A DNA stretch of 64,000 bases from Telopea speciosissima (Eukaryota; Streptophyta; Magnoliopsida; Proteales; Proteaceae): positions 43,482,321 to 43,546,320 of the forward strand of contig NC_057922.1 in the NCBI RefSeq assembly GCF_018873765.1. The letters run 5' to 3'. Numbering within the stretch: position 1 is the stretch's first letter; every line of letters starts with the position of its first letter. The translations under genes were made by a program, and so were the position numbers. The notes under the pieces were generated by a model. It did no database searches, was not told the DNA's origin, and saw nothing but the letters and a program-made list of their open reading frames with translations. Shown here in pieces: positions 34,278 through 46,359 of the stretch.

Positions 34278-34380
34278 TTAAAAAAGTGATATACGCGTTT
34301 CAAATGGATCACAGCCGTTATAAATCAAAGATACGAGCAGCAGTAACTTGCAACCCACGCCCAAGTTCCCAAGGCCACAG
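34272..34380 (+). repeat. Upstream copy of the receptor-kinase promoter and leader
   Basis: Shares in order with 34768-34892 the strings tcaaatggatcac, ccgttataaat, gagcagcagt-type wording and cccaagttccc. The offset is about 511 bp. It is a duplicated core-promoter segment that now lies some 600 bp before the coding start. Confidence 0.75.
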
Positions 34381-34767
34381 TTTTTTTGAATAGTAGAGAA
34401 GGGAAACTAAATTGTGTTTTGAGGACTTCTTTTAAAAGAAGATGTGAAAAAAAAGAAGAAAGAGAATGAAATAAAGAAAGAAACCCATTAATAGCTACTG
34501 ATGTTTATGTGGTTTAGTTTCTGTACACGATGACTTGACTCCAGAGAGCAATGTGTGTGTCTCATTTGAAGGCAAATGTTTGTCTCTTCCGGCCTTTTAT
34601 TTTCTTGTCTTGCTGTACACGATAAGATGACTTAGCACTCCTCTAAAGGAGTGGTGAATTATTGTACTCGGCTTTCTTCACATGGGTGGTGGGTATAACC
34701 CACAAATCAGTTTTGTCTCCTCCTCCTCGTCTTCTCAGTCGGGTCGTCGAGACACGTGAGTCAAGGT

Positions 34768-34892
34768 GGGGTCTTTAAAACTGTGGTTTACGTGTTTCGA
34801 GGGGAGCGTTTCAAATGGATCACTTCCGTTATAAATTAGGGATCCCAGCAGCAGTTAAAGTTGCAACTCAACCCCCAAGTTCCCCCACAATA
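34768..34892 (+). promoter_or_regulatory. Proximal promoter and leader of the receptor kinase
   Basis: A TATA-like TTATAAATTA at 34829-34838 lies about 100 bp before the ATG at 34939. A second version of this whole segment (34272-34380) shows it to be a repeated unit. Which copy initiates transcription is unknown. Confidence 0.5.
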
Positions 34893-34938
34893 ACCCACAA
34901 AAATCAGTTTTGTCTTCTGTACCTTACAAGGCGAAACC

Positions 34939-37900
34939 ATGGTTAATGCACCATCATCATCCTTCTTTGAAAGAGATAAACAACTACTCTGTCTCCTCCT
35001 GTTATTGGTCTTCCTTTTGGCCACATCCATTGCTGCTTCTTCTTCATCATCATTCAGAGTTGCAGCTTTTCCTTCCGCTTCCATTAATTATGGTTTTAAT
35101 CAACGAGAAGCAATGGAGGCTCTCCTTCAATGGAAGTCCAGCCTAACTCTTCGTTATAACAATTCCCTACCACTACTCCCTTCATGGACGACACAGATGA
35201 TGGCAAACGGAAGCAGCAACGACGACCCATGCAAGTGGGAGGGAATTACTTGCAATGAGGAAGGAGTCATAACCATCATAAGCCTCTCCCACATGGATTT
35301 GCAAGGTACACTCCATCACTTTAACTTCTCATCCTTCCCTAACCTCCTCCGTCTTGATCTCCATAAAAACTCACTTTTTGGTCCCATCCCTCCCACCATT
35401 GCCAACCTTTCCCAACTCACCCACCTCTATCTCTTCAAAAACAATTTCAACAGCTCCATCCCTGCTGCTTTAGCCACTCTTAACTACCTGGTTGTTCTAC
35501 ATCTCAGTAACAATCGATTTTCTGGTTCAATTCTGGCATCTTTTGGAAACTTGACATCGCTTACTCTACTTCGTTTGTATAGCAACGGTTTCACTGGCTC
35601 AATTCCTGCATCTTTGGGAAACTTGACATCTCTTATTGAACTTGATTTGAGTGAGAATAATCTCACCGGCTCAATTCCTGCTTCTTTGGGCAACTTGACA
35701 TCTCTTACTTTTTTTTATTTGCTTAGAAACAATCTCACTGGTTCAATTCCGGCGTCTTTTGGAAACTTGACATCTCTTATTGAACTTGTTTTGTATAGAA
35801 ACGGTCTCACTGGTTCAATTCCGCCATCTTTAGGAAACTTGATATCTCTTACTGCACTTAGTTTGTATAGCAACAATCTCACTGGTTCAATTCCGGCGTC
35901 TTTTGGAAACTTGAGATCTCTTACTGGACTTGATTTGAGTGACAATAGTCTCACGGGCTCAATTCCTGCGTCTTTGGGAAACATGACATCTCTTGCACTT
36001 GTTCTATTCCAGAATAATAATCTCAATGGTTCAATTCCGATGTCTTTTGGAAACTTGAGATCTCTTACTGAACTTAATTTGTATAGAAACAGCCTAACTG
36101 GTTCAATTCCGGCATCTTTTGAAAACTTGAGATCTCTTTCTGTACTTCGTTTGTATAGCAACAGTCTCAGTGGTTCAATTCCTGCTTCTTTTGGAAACTT
36201 GAGGTCTCTTACTCGACTTGATTTGACTAACAATAGTCTCACCAACTCAATTCCTGCGTCTTTGGGAAACTTGAGATCTCTTGCAGTTCTTCAGTTGTTT
36301 GGCAACAGTCTCAGTGGTTCAATTCCTGCTTCTCTTGGAAACTTGAGCTCTCTTACTCGACTTGATTTGTCTAAGAATAGTCTCACCGGCTCAATTCCTG
36401 CGTCTTTGGGAAACTTGAGATCTCTTGCAGTTCTTTATTTGTATGGCAACAATCTCAGTGGTTCAGTTCCTACTTCTTTTGGAAACTTGAGGTCTCTTAC
36501 TCAACTTGATTTGGGTAACAATAGTCTCACCGACTCAATTCCTGCGTCTTTGGGAAATTTGACCAATCTAGTTCGTATCAGCCTTTATTACAACCAATTG
36601 TCTGGTCAAGTACCTCAGGAAATTAGCAATTTTACAAAATTGCAATACTTGCAAATTGGAAATAATCATTTTAACGGTTATTTACCACAACAGATTTGTA
36701 AAGGTTATTCAGTACTAGAATACCTTTCTGGAGCTAGTAACCATTTCATAGGCCCGATACCCAAAAGCATGAGAAATTGCACCAGCCTAATAAGAGTTCG
36801 GCTTGATAATAATCATCTCACTGGAAACATATCAGAAGTCTTCGGTGTTTACCCGAATTTAGATTACATCGATCTGAGCTACAATCAATTCTATGGGGAG
36901 GTTTCACAGAATTGGGCAAAGTGCCTAAAATTAACAAACCTAAAAATCTCAAGAAATAAAATTTCCGGTCAAATACCACCCGAGCTCGGAGACTCAACTC
37001 AACTGCAAGGACTTGACCTTTCTTCCAATCTCCTGGTAGGTCAGATTCCAAGAGAAATGGGGAAGCTTAACTCTTTAGTGATATTAAAGTTGAATGATAA
37101 CCGACTCTCTGGTACCCTACCAGCTGAGGATATGGGATTGTGCTCCAAACTTCAACAACTTGACCTCTCAATGAACAATCTAAGTGGATCTGTTCCAAAT
37201 CAACTAGGGAAATATTGCACGAGTCTTATTTACTTGAATTTGAGCAAGAATAGATTCAACGGAAGCATTCCAGTTGAATTTGGAAATTTAGTTTCCCTAC
37301 AGATGCTACTGGACCTTAGCGATAACTTGTTCACAGGAAAGATCCCTCTGCAACTTGGAAGCTTGGTTGTGCTAACAAATTTGAATCTCTCTCATAACAA
37401 GTTGCTCGGTTCCATTCCATCTACTTTCACTGCAATGCGCAGTTTGATAACCATTGATGTATCCTACAATGAGTTAGAGGGTCCTCTACCTGATAATCGA
37501 GCCTTCCAAAATGCTCCAGTGGAAGCTTTTATTCACAATAAAGGTTTGTGCAGCAATGCCACAGGTTTGCAACCTTGCAATATTTCTAAGCTATCCCCAA
37601 AAAAGAGCCACAAAGCCATCCCCCTTATGATCATAGCAGTACTGTTGTTTCTTCTATTTGCATTTCTTGGGACTTTTTTGTTTTTCTGTCTTCGGAGGGA
37701 GAGATGCATAGAACAGGAGAACCCAATTACAAACCAACAACAACGTAGAGATGTGTTTGCAATATGGAACTATGATGGGAGGATAGCATACCAAGACATC
37801 ATTGAAGCAACTGAGCAGTTTGACCCCAAATATTGCATTGGAACCGGAAGACATGGAAGTGTTTATAAAGCGGAGTTGTCATCAGGTCAACTGGTAGCTG

Positions 37901-38346
37901 TCAAGAAGTTCACATCTTCTTCTTCAGATGACGATGAGGAGATTTCAGATCCAGAAACTTTCAGAAATGAAATTCAAATGATGACAGAAGTGCGACATCG
38001 AAACATCGTAAAGTTGTATGGTTTCTGTTCACATGTGAGGCACTCATTTTTGGTTTATGAATATGTGGAGAGAGGAAGCTTGTCTAAGATCCTAAGCAAA
38101 GACGAAAAAGCGACAGAATTGGATTGGAGTAAAAGGGTTAACATTGTTAAAGGTGTTGCCCAGGCTCTGGCATACATGCACCATGATTGCTCACCCCTAA
38201 TAATTCATCGAGACATATCGAGCAACAATATTTTGTTGGATTTAGACTTTGAGCCTCATGTCTCAGATTTTGGCGTTAGTAGAGTTCTAAAACCTGATTC
38301 ATCCCTTTGGACAACTGTTGCTGGAACATATGGATACGTTGCGCCA

Positions 38347-38407
<61 letters not shown>

Positions 38408-38770
38408 AGGTGTGAGAAACCCATTCTTATATTTATTAATTTCATTTATTTTAATTATTCTGCAGAACTTGCTTACACAATGAAGGTGACTGAAAAATGT
38501 GATGTCTATAGCTTTGGCATAGTAACATTGGAAGTGATAATGGGAAAGCATCCAGGAGAACTCATCTCAACTTTTCCATCGTCATCCTCTTCAACATTGC
38601 CATCTATTGAGCAAAACATATTGTTAAAGGATATACTTGATCAACGTATCTCACCTCCGATAAATCAAGTTGATGAGAAATTAATTTCCATTATGAAGCT
38701 GGCATTTTCTTGTTTGCGTGAAAATCCACAATCTCGGCCAACAATGCAACAAGTGTCTCAAGATCTATGA
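34939..38770 (+). CDS. LRR receptor-like kinase, MIK2/LRR-XII-like
   Basis: A plasma-membrane receptor kinase; relatives perceive peptide or damage signals and pass them to an intracellular Ser/Thr kinase. There are two exons, 34939-38347 and 38466-38770, joined as CCA G/AA to give 1237 residues. In order: signal peptide ([18 protein letters not shown]); LRR cap with [11 protein letters not shown]; about 28 LRRs, of which 15 (35521-36600) are nearly identical 24-residue units; one membrane span at about residue 892 ([18 protein letters not shown]). The kinase has glycine loop [11 protein letters not shown], Lys989, HRD 1090-1092, DFG 1110-1112 and [14 protein letters not shown] across the splice. 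All catalytic residues are present, so it is probably functional. The short C-terminus ends [11 protein letters not shown]. The intron starts with a long TC repeat, and reading through it would stop at 38409 inside the kinase. A MITE and a duplicated promoter lie just upstream. Confidence 0.93.
35521..36600 (+). repeat. Fifteen 72-bp LRR-coding repeats
   Basis: Each unit codes for variants of [21 protein letters not shown]. Adjacent units match at most DNA positions (for example ggttcaattccggcgtctttt and gggaaacttgagatctctta recur). From about 36120 on, units alternate between an LxLYGNSLS and an LDLSxNSLT form, a 144-bp higher-order period. This points to recent unequal exchange inside the gene. 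Confidence 0.9.
38351..38405 (+). repeat. TC microsatellite in the kinase intron, next to the 5' splice site
   Basis: About 27 TC units begin three bases after the GT donor (38348-38349) and fill almost half of the 118-bp intron. The acceptor is ttctgcag at 38458-38465. Confidence 0.9.
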
Positions 38771-40080
38771 ATTTGCAGTGTTTCCCAAAGCAATTTCACA
38801 CAATAACTCTGGGAGAACTATTGAATCGATCTTGATGTGTGATTTCTTTTATGAAGAATTTGTGTGTAATTGAAGCCCATTTACCCTTTTCCTTCCTATG
38901 TGTGTGGTATTTGGTGAAGAAGGTTGCTTGCATTATTGTGATAACCACTATTATTTCCTTGATAGTCAAAGTTTTTTTATGTTTTTGTCATGTTTTTCTT
39001 GTTTTTATTTAGTCTACACTTAGTGTGACCTTTTATTTGTTGATTATTTTTAGTTGTGTGTGCCATGTGTTCTAGATGTAATTTTGAAGGTTATTAATAG
39101 TTTGATTATGTGAAATTTATGTTCACTAGCTATGAGGACTATACAACTCTTTCCAATTCATGTCTTGTTCATTTATTTTGTACTAGTGATTTATGATTTG
39201 GGTGGCTGTTGTAGTCATGTTCTCAATTCATCAGGGCTAAGGATCGAACCATTAATAGATTACGAGCTATATATGGGCTGAGTTGCAATCAAGCATAACA
39301 GAATTTAGGGGAAATATCATCCCCCTCTCCTCTAAGTTTCCTTAATATCAACCCAATACCCAAGTTTTGAAAAATGATGATGCCCTCCCCTACTTTTTAA
39401 AATTCTATCAACTGTACCCTAAACGTTAAAAAACATCATTAAGTGATGAAGTGGGCATGTCCAATTTTTTAAAAACCCCAGATTACCGTTCATAAAATTT
39501 CATTCCAATTTTGCCCTATTCAATCCCAAAACCCCTTTTTCGTTTCTTAATGTTCTTCTTATTCTTCTTCCTCACCGCCCCTGCAACATCTTCTTCTTTC
39601 CTCTTCTTCCTCTCTACGTTTCTTCCTCTTCTTCTTCTTCTTCCGCCAGCACCACCATCATAAATAGAACCGCGGCCGATCCTCTTCCACCGCTAGCTCC
39701 ACCATCATAAATAGAATCGTCGTCGATCTTCTTCCTACTACTTTTCTTTAATAGCACTTATCATCTACACAGCTAAATGAACTCTGTCCAGTAGGTTTAA
39801 AAAAAGTTCTGTTTTCGTTTTCATAGTAATTTTCTCTATCTTTTTACCGATCCAAGTAAAACCTAGATTTTGGTCATTTGAATTGATCTAAGCCAATTTT
39901 GACCGATCCGGATCGATATCGGTCATGACTGATATCGTGTCCGATACCTGGATTACGAACCTTGGTAGGTAGGTATCAAAAGTCTTTTAACTTGAATAAC
40001 ACTCATCCTAAATAAGTGATTTAAATAAATTTAAATAGTCAATTGAAGATTGTTGATAGCACATGTGGGTAACTACATTA
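38771..40080. other. 3' flank of the receptor kinase and unassigned sequence
   Basis: 38771-39230 is the likely 3' UTR and flank. 39290-39520 holds text of MITE type (gatgccctcccctac), without clear ends. A CTT-rich tract lies at 39545-39650, with a ~55-bp direct repeat (ccaccatcataaatagaa, at about 39652 and 39707). A cggtatcg-type word block lies at 39895-39965. No gene. Confidence 0.4.
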
Positions 40081-40318
40081 GGGAAAAAATTCCTCTGCGG
40101 TGCCCTAATCTTGTGGTGCATTGCAGTGCGGGCCTGAGAGTTCGACACGTAGAAGTTGTGACATCCAGCGGTGCTGAGCTCGAGAAGAAAAAAAAACTGC
40201 TTTGCATCGAGCTTGCATCGTTGGATGAAGCTTCTTCCACGTGTCGAGCTCTCAGGCTCGCACTTCAATGCACCACAAGATCTCTGCATTGCAGAGGATT
40301 TTTATCCCCATGTTGGTT
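40081..40318. mobile_element. Fold-back MITE
   Basis: The left arm gggaaaaaattcctctgcgg ... atcttgtggtgcattgcagtg pairs with the inverted right arm gggataaaaatcctctgc ... atcttgtggtgcattgaagtg. The inner arms (gcctgag, gttcgacacgt) pair too. The target duplication is not clear. The TR-GAG element inserted only about 10 bp to its right. Confidence 0.65.
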
Positions 40319-43280
40319 GGCAGCAATCTGTCACAACCCGCCCAACAAAGGCCCACGGTCCTAGCCTGCAAGCCCATGGACTTGAACTTTGGCTAAGACC
40401 AAGTCCTTGGCCTAGAACTCTCTACACTTAGAGAAGAGTCTAGAGATAGTCTAGAACCTCTAGAAGCAAGGATGGTCAAGGAAGTTTCTAGAGAAGCTTC
40501 TAGATAAGCCTTGTAAATAGCTAAGGAATGAGGAGAATTCTAGAGTTCTCCAAGTAGCTAGAATCCCTCACAAAGGAGGTGGGAAGGTTCTAGTCTCTTA
40601 GGTTAGAAAGTTAGGACCATTGGACGGAGGACACTTGCAAATATCTTAGGTATTTTTTGGGATCTTGGTTGCCTATAAATAGAGGTGGCCTCATTTTACC
40701 AAGGCACCACCCAACCAACTAACCAAGCAAGTGAGCATTCAAGCATTGTACTCAAAGCTTTCTAGTGCAATACAAGTTCCATTCTCTCAAACACTCTTGT
40801 GTTCTCTAAGTTCTCTTCCCAAGTCCCCTACTAGAGTTGTGGAAAAGCTGACTCAGTGCTAGTGAGTACTAAGTGCCGACACGGTTACTTAGAGAGGTCT
40901 AAGTCCATGACAATTGTGGTATTAGAGCTTCGGTTTCGAGGGAGCATACTTGTGGAGATGTCTACTAACCCTTCGGAAGTGGTGGACATGTCGATGATCG
41001 GGCAAGTTCGTGGAAGGGAGGCCATTCCCAACAAGGAGAGGCGAAGAGGCGAAGATAAGTCCGTAAATGTTGGTGATGCTGTGGAGCCACGTTTAGCTCG
41101 GGTGGGGCTAGCAACGGCCGAGGTGAAGGAGTGCCTCGATGTTGTGGAGCAAAGTAGGGAAGAGCTCGAAGGCCACGTCGTGGAGCTCAAGGAGGAGCTT
41201 GTGAGCCAAATGGGGGAGCTCAAGGAGTTCCTACAAAGTACTCTCAACACCATAGTGCACGCCCAATAGGAGGAGTTTGCCACCTTCAAGACTCAAGTGT
41301 GGGAGGCATTGGCGAAGATGGATGCTCACATTAATGAAGTGTAAGCTGATTGGGCCATGTGTAAGAGGGCAGCGGCCGGGGGAGCCACTACCTCGCGTGA
41401 GGTGCCTAGGGTAGAGGAACCAAGGCCCAAGGCGTTCGATGGGAAGAGAGATGCGTGGGAAGTCGACAACTTATTATGGCACATGGAGAGGTATTTCGAG
41501 GCGATGGCACTTGACGATGAACCTATGAAGGTACAAACGGCTACACTCTACCTCACCGATATAGTGACTCTATGGTGGCGCAGAAGGCATGTATATCGAA
41601 AAAGGTATGTGCACCATAGATACCTAGGATAGTTTTAAGAAGGAACTTAAAAGGCAATTCTATCTCGAGAATGCTACCTTCTTAGCAAGAAGGAACATCA
41701 AAAGACTCAAGCATACTGGATCTATTCGGGACTATGTCAAAGAGTTCACCATACTTGCGCTCGATGTCCCGAGTATAACCGACAAAGAATTACTTTTCAA
41801 CTTCATAGATGATCTCCAAAACTCGATTACGCAAGAGCTGCACTGCCGTGGTGTGCAAGACCTTTCTTCAGCCATAGCAGCGGTAGAATCATTGATGGAG
41901 TTCGAAAGAGAAGAAAAGCCAAGAAAGAGCAATGGTGAGAACGGTGGGGGAGACCAAGGTTCTGATGCTCATCACCCCAAGGAAGGTACTAGCCAACCCT
42001 CTTCAGGCAAGGAGGGTAAGCCTCGATTTGACAAAAAGGATAAGTTCAAGCCCAAGGACAAATGTTTCTTGTGTGATAGGCCACACTGGGCCAAGGATTG
42101 CCCGAAGAGGAAGGTCTTAAGTGCCCTACTCGAGGAGAAGAGTCAGGAAGAAGAGCCGATTAATGCAACTTGGTGCCATCAAGGCCAAAACGGAGGTCAA
42201 AGCCACTACTCCACAAAAAGGGTTGATGTATGTGGAGGTACATATGAATGGGAAGCCCACACGTGTCATGGTCGACACAGGTGCTACCCATAACTTTGTC
42301 TCAACGGAGGAGGCAAAGAAGCTTGGACTTAAGGTGTTCAAGGAGGGAGGTTGGCTCAAGGCTGTCAACTCCCAAGCTCGTCCCATACAAGGCATGGCTC
42401 GAAGGGTTGAGATGCGAATGGGGACGTGGAGAGGCACCATGGATCTGTCAGTGGTGCCCATAGATGACTATCAAGTGGTGCTTGGCATGGATTTCCTTAG
42501 GAGGGTTAAGGCTATACACATGCCATTCAACAACACGGTTTGCATCATGGTGGAAGGTGCTCCATGTATGGTCCCAATGGTGTCAGGAACTAATGAGAGT
42601 GCTAAGCTTTTGACAATGATGCGACTCGAGGAAGAGGGAAAGAAGCTTAAAGACTCCGCTCTCGGCGTATCGTCTGGAGCTAAGGAAGACGGCCTTGTAG
42701 ATGCAGAAGCAAGGGCTATTAAGAAGGCCTTTGATGGATGCAAGGACATCAGGCTATCAGGGATGCACAAACAATCACCACCCAAGGGGAAGGTGGATGT
42801 GGCCTGGTCTTACAAAGACAAGACCAAGAAAAAGAGAAAGAGAAGGACTAGCAAAAGAAGGCGACCGACAAGCTTCAAAGGCAGGCACTTGGTTCCCTAC
42901 AAGTCCCTACAAGAGGTGCCTATGGAGAAGACTCGTTGATACACTGGCCCATACGAGGTCACAAGGAAGAGACATGGAAGACTCAAGTTGTGGTTCAATG
43001 GACGCTGCTACTTCGCACGAGAGGAGGCTATACAGACGCTCATGCAGGCCATATACAGAATTTCTCCAAGAAGGTTGCGACGAGGGCGTTGCCAACTTAG
43101 GCAGGGGAGAGTGTCACAACCCGCCCAACAAAGGCCCACAGGCCTAGCCTGCAAGCCCATGGACTTGAACTTGGGCTAAGACCAAGTCCATGGCCTAGAA
43201 CTCTCTACACTTAGAGAAGAGTCTAGAGATAGTCTAGAACCTCTAGAAGCAAGGATGGTCAAGGAAGTTGCTACAACAAA

Positions 43281-43980
43281 AATGGTTTATAACTGCGATT
43301 TTTTTCGCAGTAAAAAGTCAAACAATCCGCAGCAATAGCCTATAGCTGCGGATTACCTGCGGTTTTCAAACTTTAGGTACAAGTGTCATCGCTACTTCTA
43401 TAACTACAGATATCCTACCGCAGGAAAAGGGTACTCTAGCGATTGTTTAGCTGTGGATTTTTCTGCAGCAAATGTATAGCTGCGGACTTTTCCGTAGCAA
43501 GTCTATAGCTGCAGATTTTTTAGATGTGGACTTTTCCGCAGCAAGTCTATAGCTGCAGATGTTTAGATGCGGACTTTTCTGCAGCAAGTCTATAGTTGCA
43601 GAGTTTTAGGTGCGGACTTTTTTGCAACAAGTCTATAGCTGCGGATTTCTTTGATGCAGATTTTTCCACAACAAATCTATAGCTATGGATTTTTTGATGC
43701 AGATTATTCCACAACAAATCTATAGCTGCGGATTTGTAGTTGCGAATGTTTTCGCAGCAAATATAACTACAATTTTTTAGCTGCGGATATTTCCATTGCA
43801 AATCTATAACTGTGAATATTTTGATGCGGATTTTTCCACAGTAAAGTTATAGATGCAGATATTTAGCTGTGGATTTTCCTATAGTAAATTTATAACTGCA
43901 GATTTTAGTTACGGAATTTTGTGGCTAAAAATTTGTGATTGCGATTTTCTAGTTATAGATTGTTGTGCTACGGATATTAA
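43281..43980. repeat. Left subterminal repeats of the CACTA
   Basis: Short words such as tatagctgcgga, ttttccgcagcaa and their inverted forms recur roughly every 40-60 bp over 700 bp. In autonomous relatives such motifs bind the TNPA-type protein. Confidence 0.85.
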
Positions 43981-43983
43981 CTG

Positions 43984-44013
43984 CATATATATATATATAT
44001 ACACACACACACA
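43984..44013. repeat. TA/CA microsatellite
   Basis: An uninterrupted (ta)n then (ca)n run, just inside the left subterminal field of the CACTA. Confidence 0.9.
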
Positions 44014-45462
44014 CCTATTTCTTGCATCCACATAATCCATTCAATACAAAATAGATAACAACTATTTATCATCCCAAATACATATAAATGCATAAATCTT
44101 GTTTATCATCCCAATCACTTAAATTCAAAATACATCTAAAATCAAAATCATGTTCATCATCTGAATCACTTAAATTCAAAATAACTAATAAATTAACAAT
44201 CTTATCCTATAAAACTCAACTCCAATAATTCATATTGTTTGCCCAAAAAAAACAATACTAGACTCGACTAGTAGTTGAATGCTCCTTGTTCGGATCTTGA
44301 CTGGGTCCGTGCCTCCCAAGCTTTATACTATTAGGGAACTCTAAAATTGTCTTACCACCTCCTTGATTGACTAAATTTTGAGTTTGTTGGACATTTCCTG
44401 TAATCAATATTAATAAAATTAACAGTGAACAATCATTTAATAAATATGGATGACTAAACCATAAATTGTATATTCGTTTACCTTGTTGAGATGAAGAAGC
44501 ATTACGACCCGCTACAGAAGAGTGACTCCTTGTAGTGTTGACTCATCGTGACCACTATAGGGATTAAGTACCTATCACACAAATATAAATAACAAATGAT
44601 TATTCTCAAAGTAAATAACAGTTAAAAATAAAAAGGAAAATTATCAGCGCCACCCTCTAATGTTTACCTATATTTTAAAGCACACCCACTGACTACAATA
44701 TATCAACTATTACCCATTTTTGACCCATAATCTCTGAAGTTTAATTATTCAACTTAGTTTTTTGTATGCGATGCTCGGTGTGCTGAACTGGTCTATGGAT
44801 GGTTAGAAAAAAACTTGAAGGGTTTGGATTGGCAATGCTTGAAGTTGGATCCAACAATAATGACCAATAAATTATAATAGACAACAAAAAAAATCTCTGA
44901 AATAAAAGAAACTCTTAAGATATTTATATACCTATCCCTCTGGATTGGCAGTGCTTGAAGTTGGGTCCAACAGTAATTAGATAGATACAGATTAAGCTAG
45001 ACTTCTGACTCTGTTCCTTGGTTTTTATTTTTTTATTTTTTGAAGAGTTGACTTGTGGGGTGTTTATAAATAGTTAGCTCTGTTTTTAGTCTTTCTAATT
45101 TAGAATCCCAATTCACCCCCCTCCCTCTTAAGAGCTCCCTGATCCCAACACTTGTGTGACTAGGATACCAGTCCAGCAACTAGAAAACTCAAAATTTGAA
45201 GATCAGACTTCCATTTCAGAGAACAGCCGATAGCAGAATCAGATATATCAATTTAAGAACTAGCTGAAACAATGGTATAAACAGGGTGCCACAAGCTTAG
45301 AGAAAGTGCATAACAGACCTGAGATGTGAGAAATCAGGAAGGACTGTCTTATATGGACTCAAGAATAGATAATTTTACAGATTCTGCATATAGATAATTT
45401 TTTTGGGGCGCCAGCTGGTTGATGTATGACTGTCTTATATGGACTCAAGTTTTTCCTTTATG
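44014..45462. other. CACTA interior, left part, unassigned
   Basis: No full gene. On the minus strand 44260-44400 reads GNVQQTQNLVNQGGGKTIL behind an acceptor-like gattacag and may be a decayed transposon exon. At 45010-45150 an LTR-tail-like string occurs (tttataaatag, then cccaattcacccccctccctctt), possibly a Copia LTR scrap. A direct repeat (tggattggca(a/g)tgcttgaagttg) occurs at about 44825 and 44941. Confidence 0.35.
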
Positions 45463-45536
45463 GTGCAGATAATCATCATGTTCGTGTTTTGACACGTTCT
45501 AGATCAAAAGCACAATCAATTTTTCCTGGTAAGAAG
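45463..45536 (+). pseudogene. Probable captured exon of an SDR39U1/GC1-like epimerase gene
   Basis: Reads GADNHHVRVLTRSRSKAQSI followed by FPGKK between an acceptor-like tttatggtgcag and a donor-like aag/gtaatg. The ADNHxVRVLTRSxSKAxxIFP string is what I recall for the plastid SDR39U1-homologue (GIANT CHLOROPLAST 1 in Arabidopsis), just after its NAD-binding glycine motif. Only this ~75-bp exon is present, with no neighbours of that gene. Recognition is from memory of one short stretch. Confidence 0.45.
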
Positions 45537-46359
45537 GTAATGGCTGCTTATAATGATGTGTGCCTTCTGTGCTTTCGAGTTCTATTTTATAACTGTTCGA
45601 ATCACCTGCCATAAGAATGCCATGAACTGAGGACAATCCATTTTCTAAAAATTTAGCCTTGCCAGCCAGCCACTTTACTGCATTCTTGCAGGACATCATA
45701 TTTCTCTTGTTTTCAACTATTACTCATCTTATGTAAACTTTTCGTGGATGTTTGCTTGTGCAACTACATCTTAAATATTGCAAAAATATAAAACACTATT
45801 TTGGAAATATGTCCTATAATATATAATATGTATGTGCTTGCATGTTGGGTATTCCAGAGTTGCTTCTGGATTGCTCATATCAATGTCAGATGCAGACAGG
45901 TAAAATGCTATGGAAACTAGTGACAGTAAAAAGAAGAAGAAAGAAAAGTAGGAACTTCATTTGTTGAGGATATTTTTGTTGGTTTACTGTTTTTGACCTT
46001 TTTACTTCCAAACACTAGCTACGTGTAACTGAGGGAGTAAATGCCTCCTTTTTATATTCCAGAAGCAAGTTTTCCTTTAGATTTATTGGACATTTAAACA
46101 TGACAGTCATATCTATGTCTAGCACATTCTTATTCTGCACTTAAATGGTCCACCCAGGTGGAACCTGGGGTTTGTCCCTGCTGTAACTGGCAGCGGAGGT
46201 TTATTGTCATTGCATGCCAATAATTGCATTTTCTTTAGAACCTCGTGTTGTTATGGAAGCCAGTGAGAGTTTTTTAACTATCTTTAGATTCCTTTCCATT
46301 TGCTTTTCTAACATGTCTTGGCTCCTTTGTCGTGGTACCTGTTTAGTGCGGGACTGTGT

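Noticed and set aside
35484-36245. Long minus-strand open frames opposite the receptor kinase LRRs
   Set aside because: They mirror the 72-bp LRR repeat on the other strand (repeated [12 protein letters not shown] wording) and have no independent support.
35521-36600. CRISPR-like direct repeats
   Set aside because: The 72-bp repeats are in-frame LRR codons in a plant gene, with no spacer structure.
34939-38409. Receptor kinase ending at the first in-frame stop (1156 residues)
   Set aside because: That frame runs into the TC-rich intron; GT at 38348 and AG at 38465 restore APELAYTM and the rest of the kinase.
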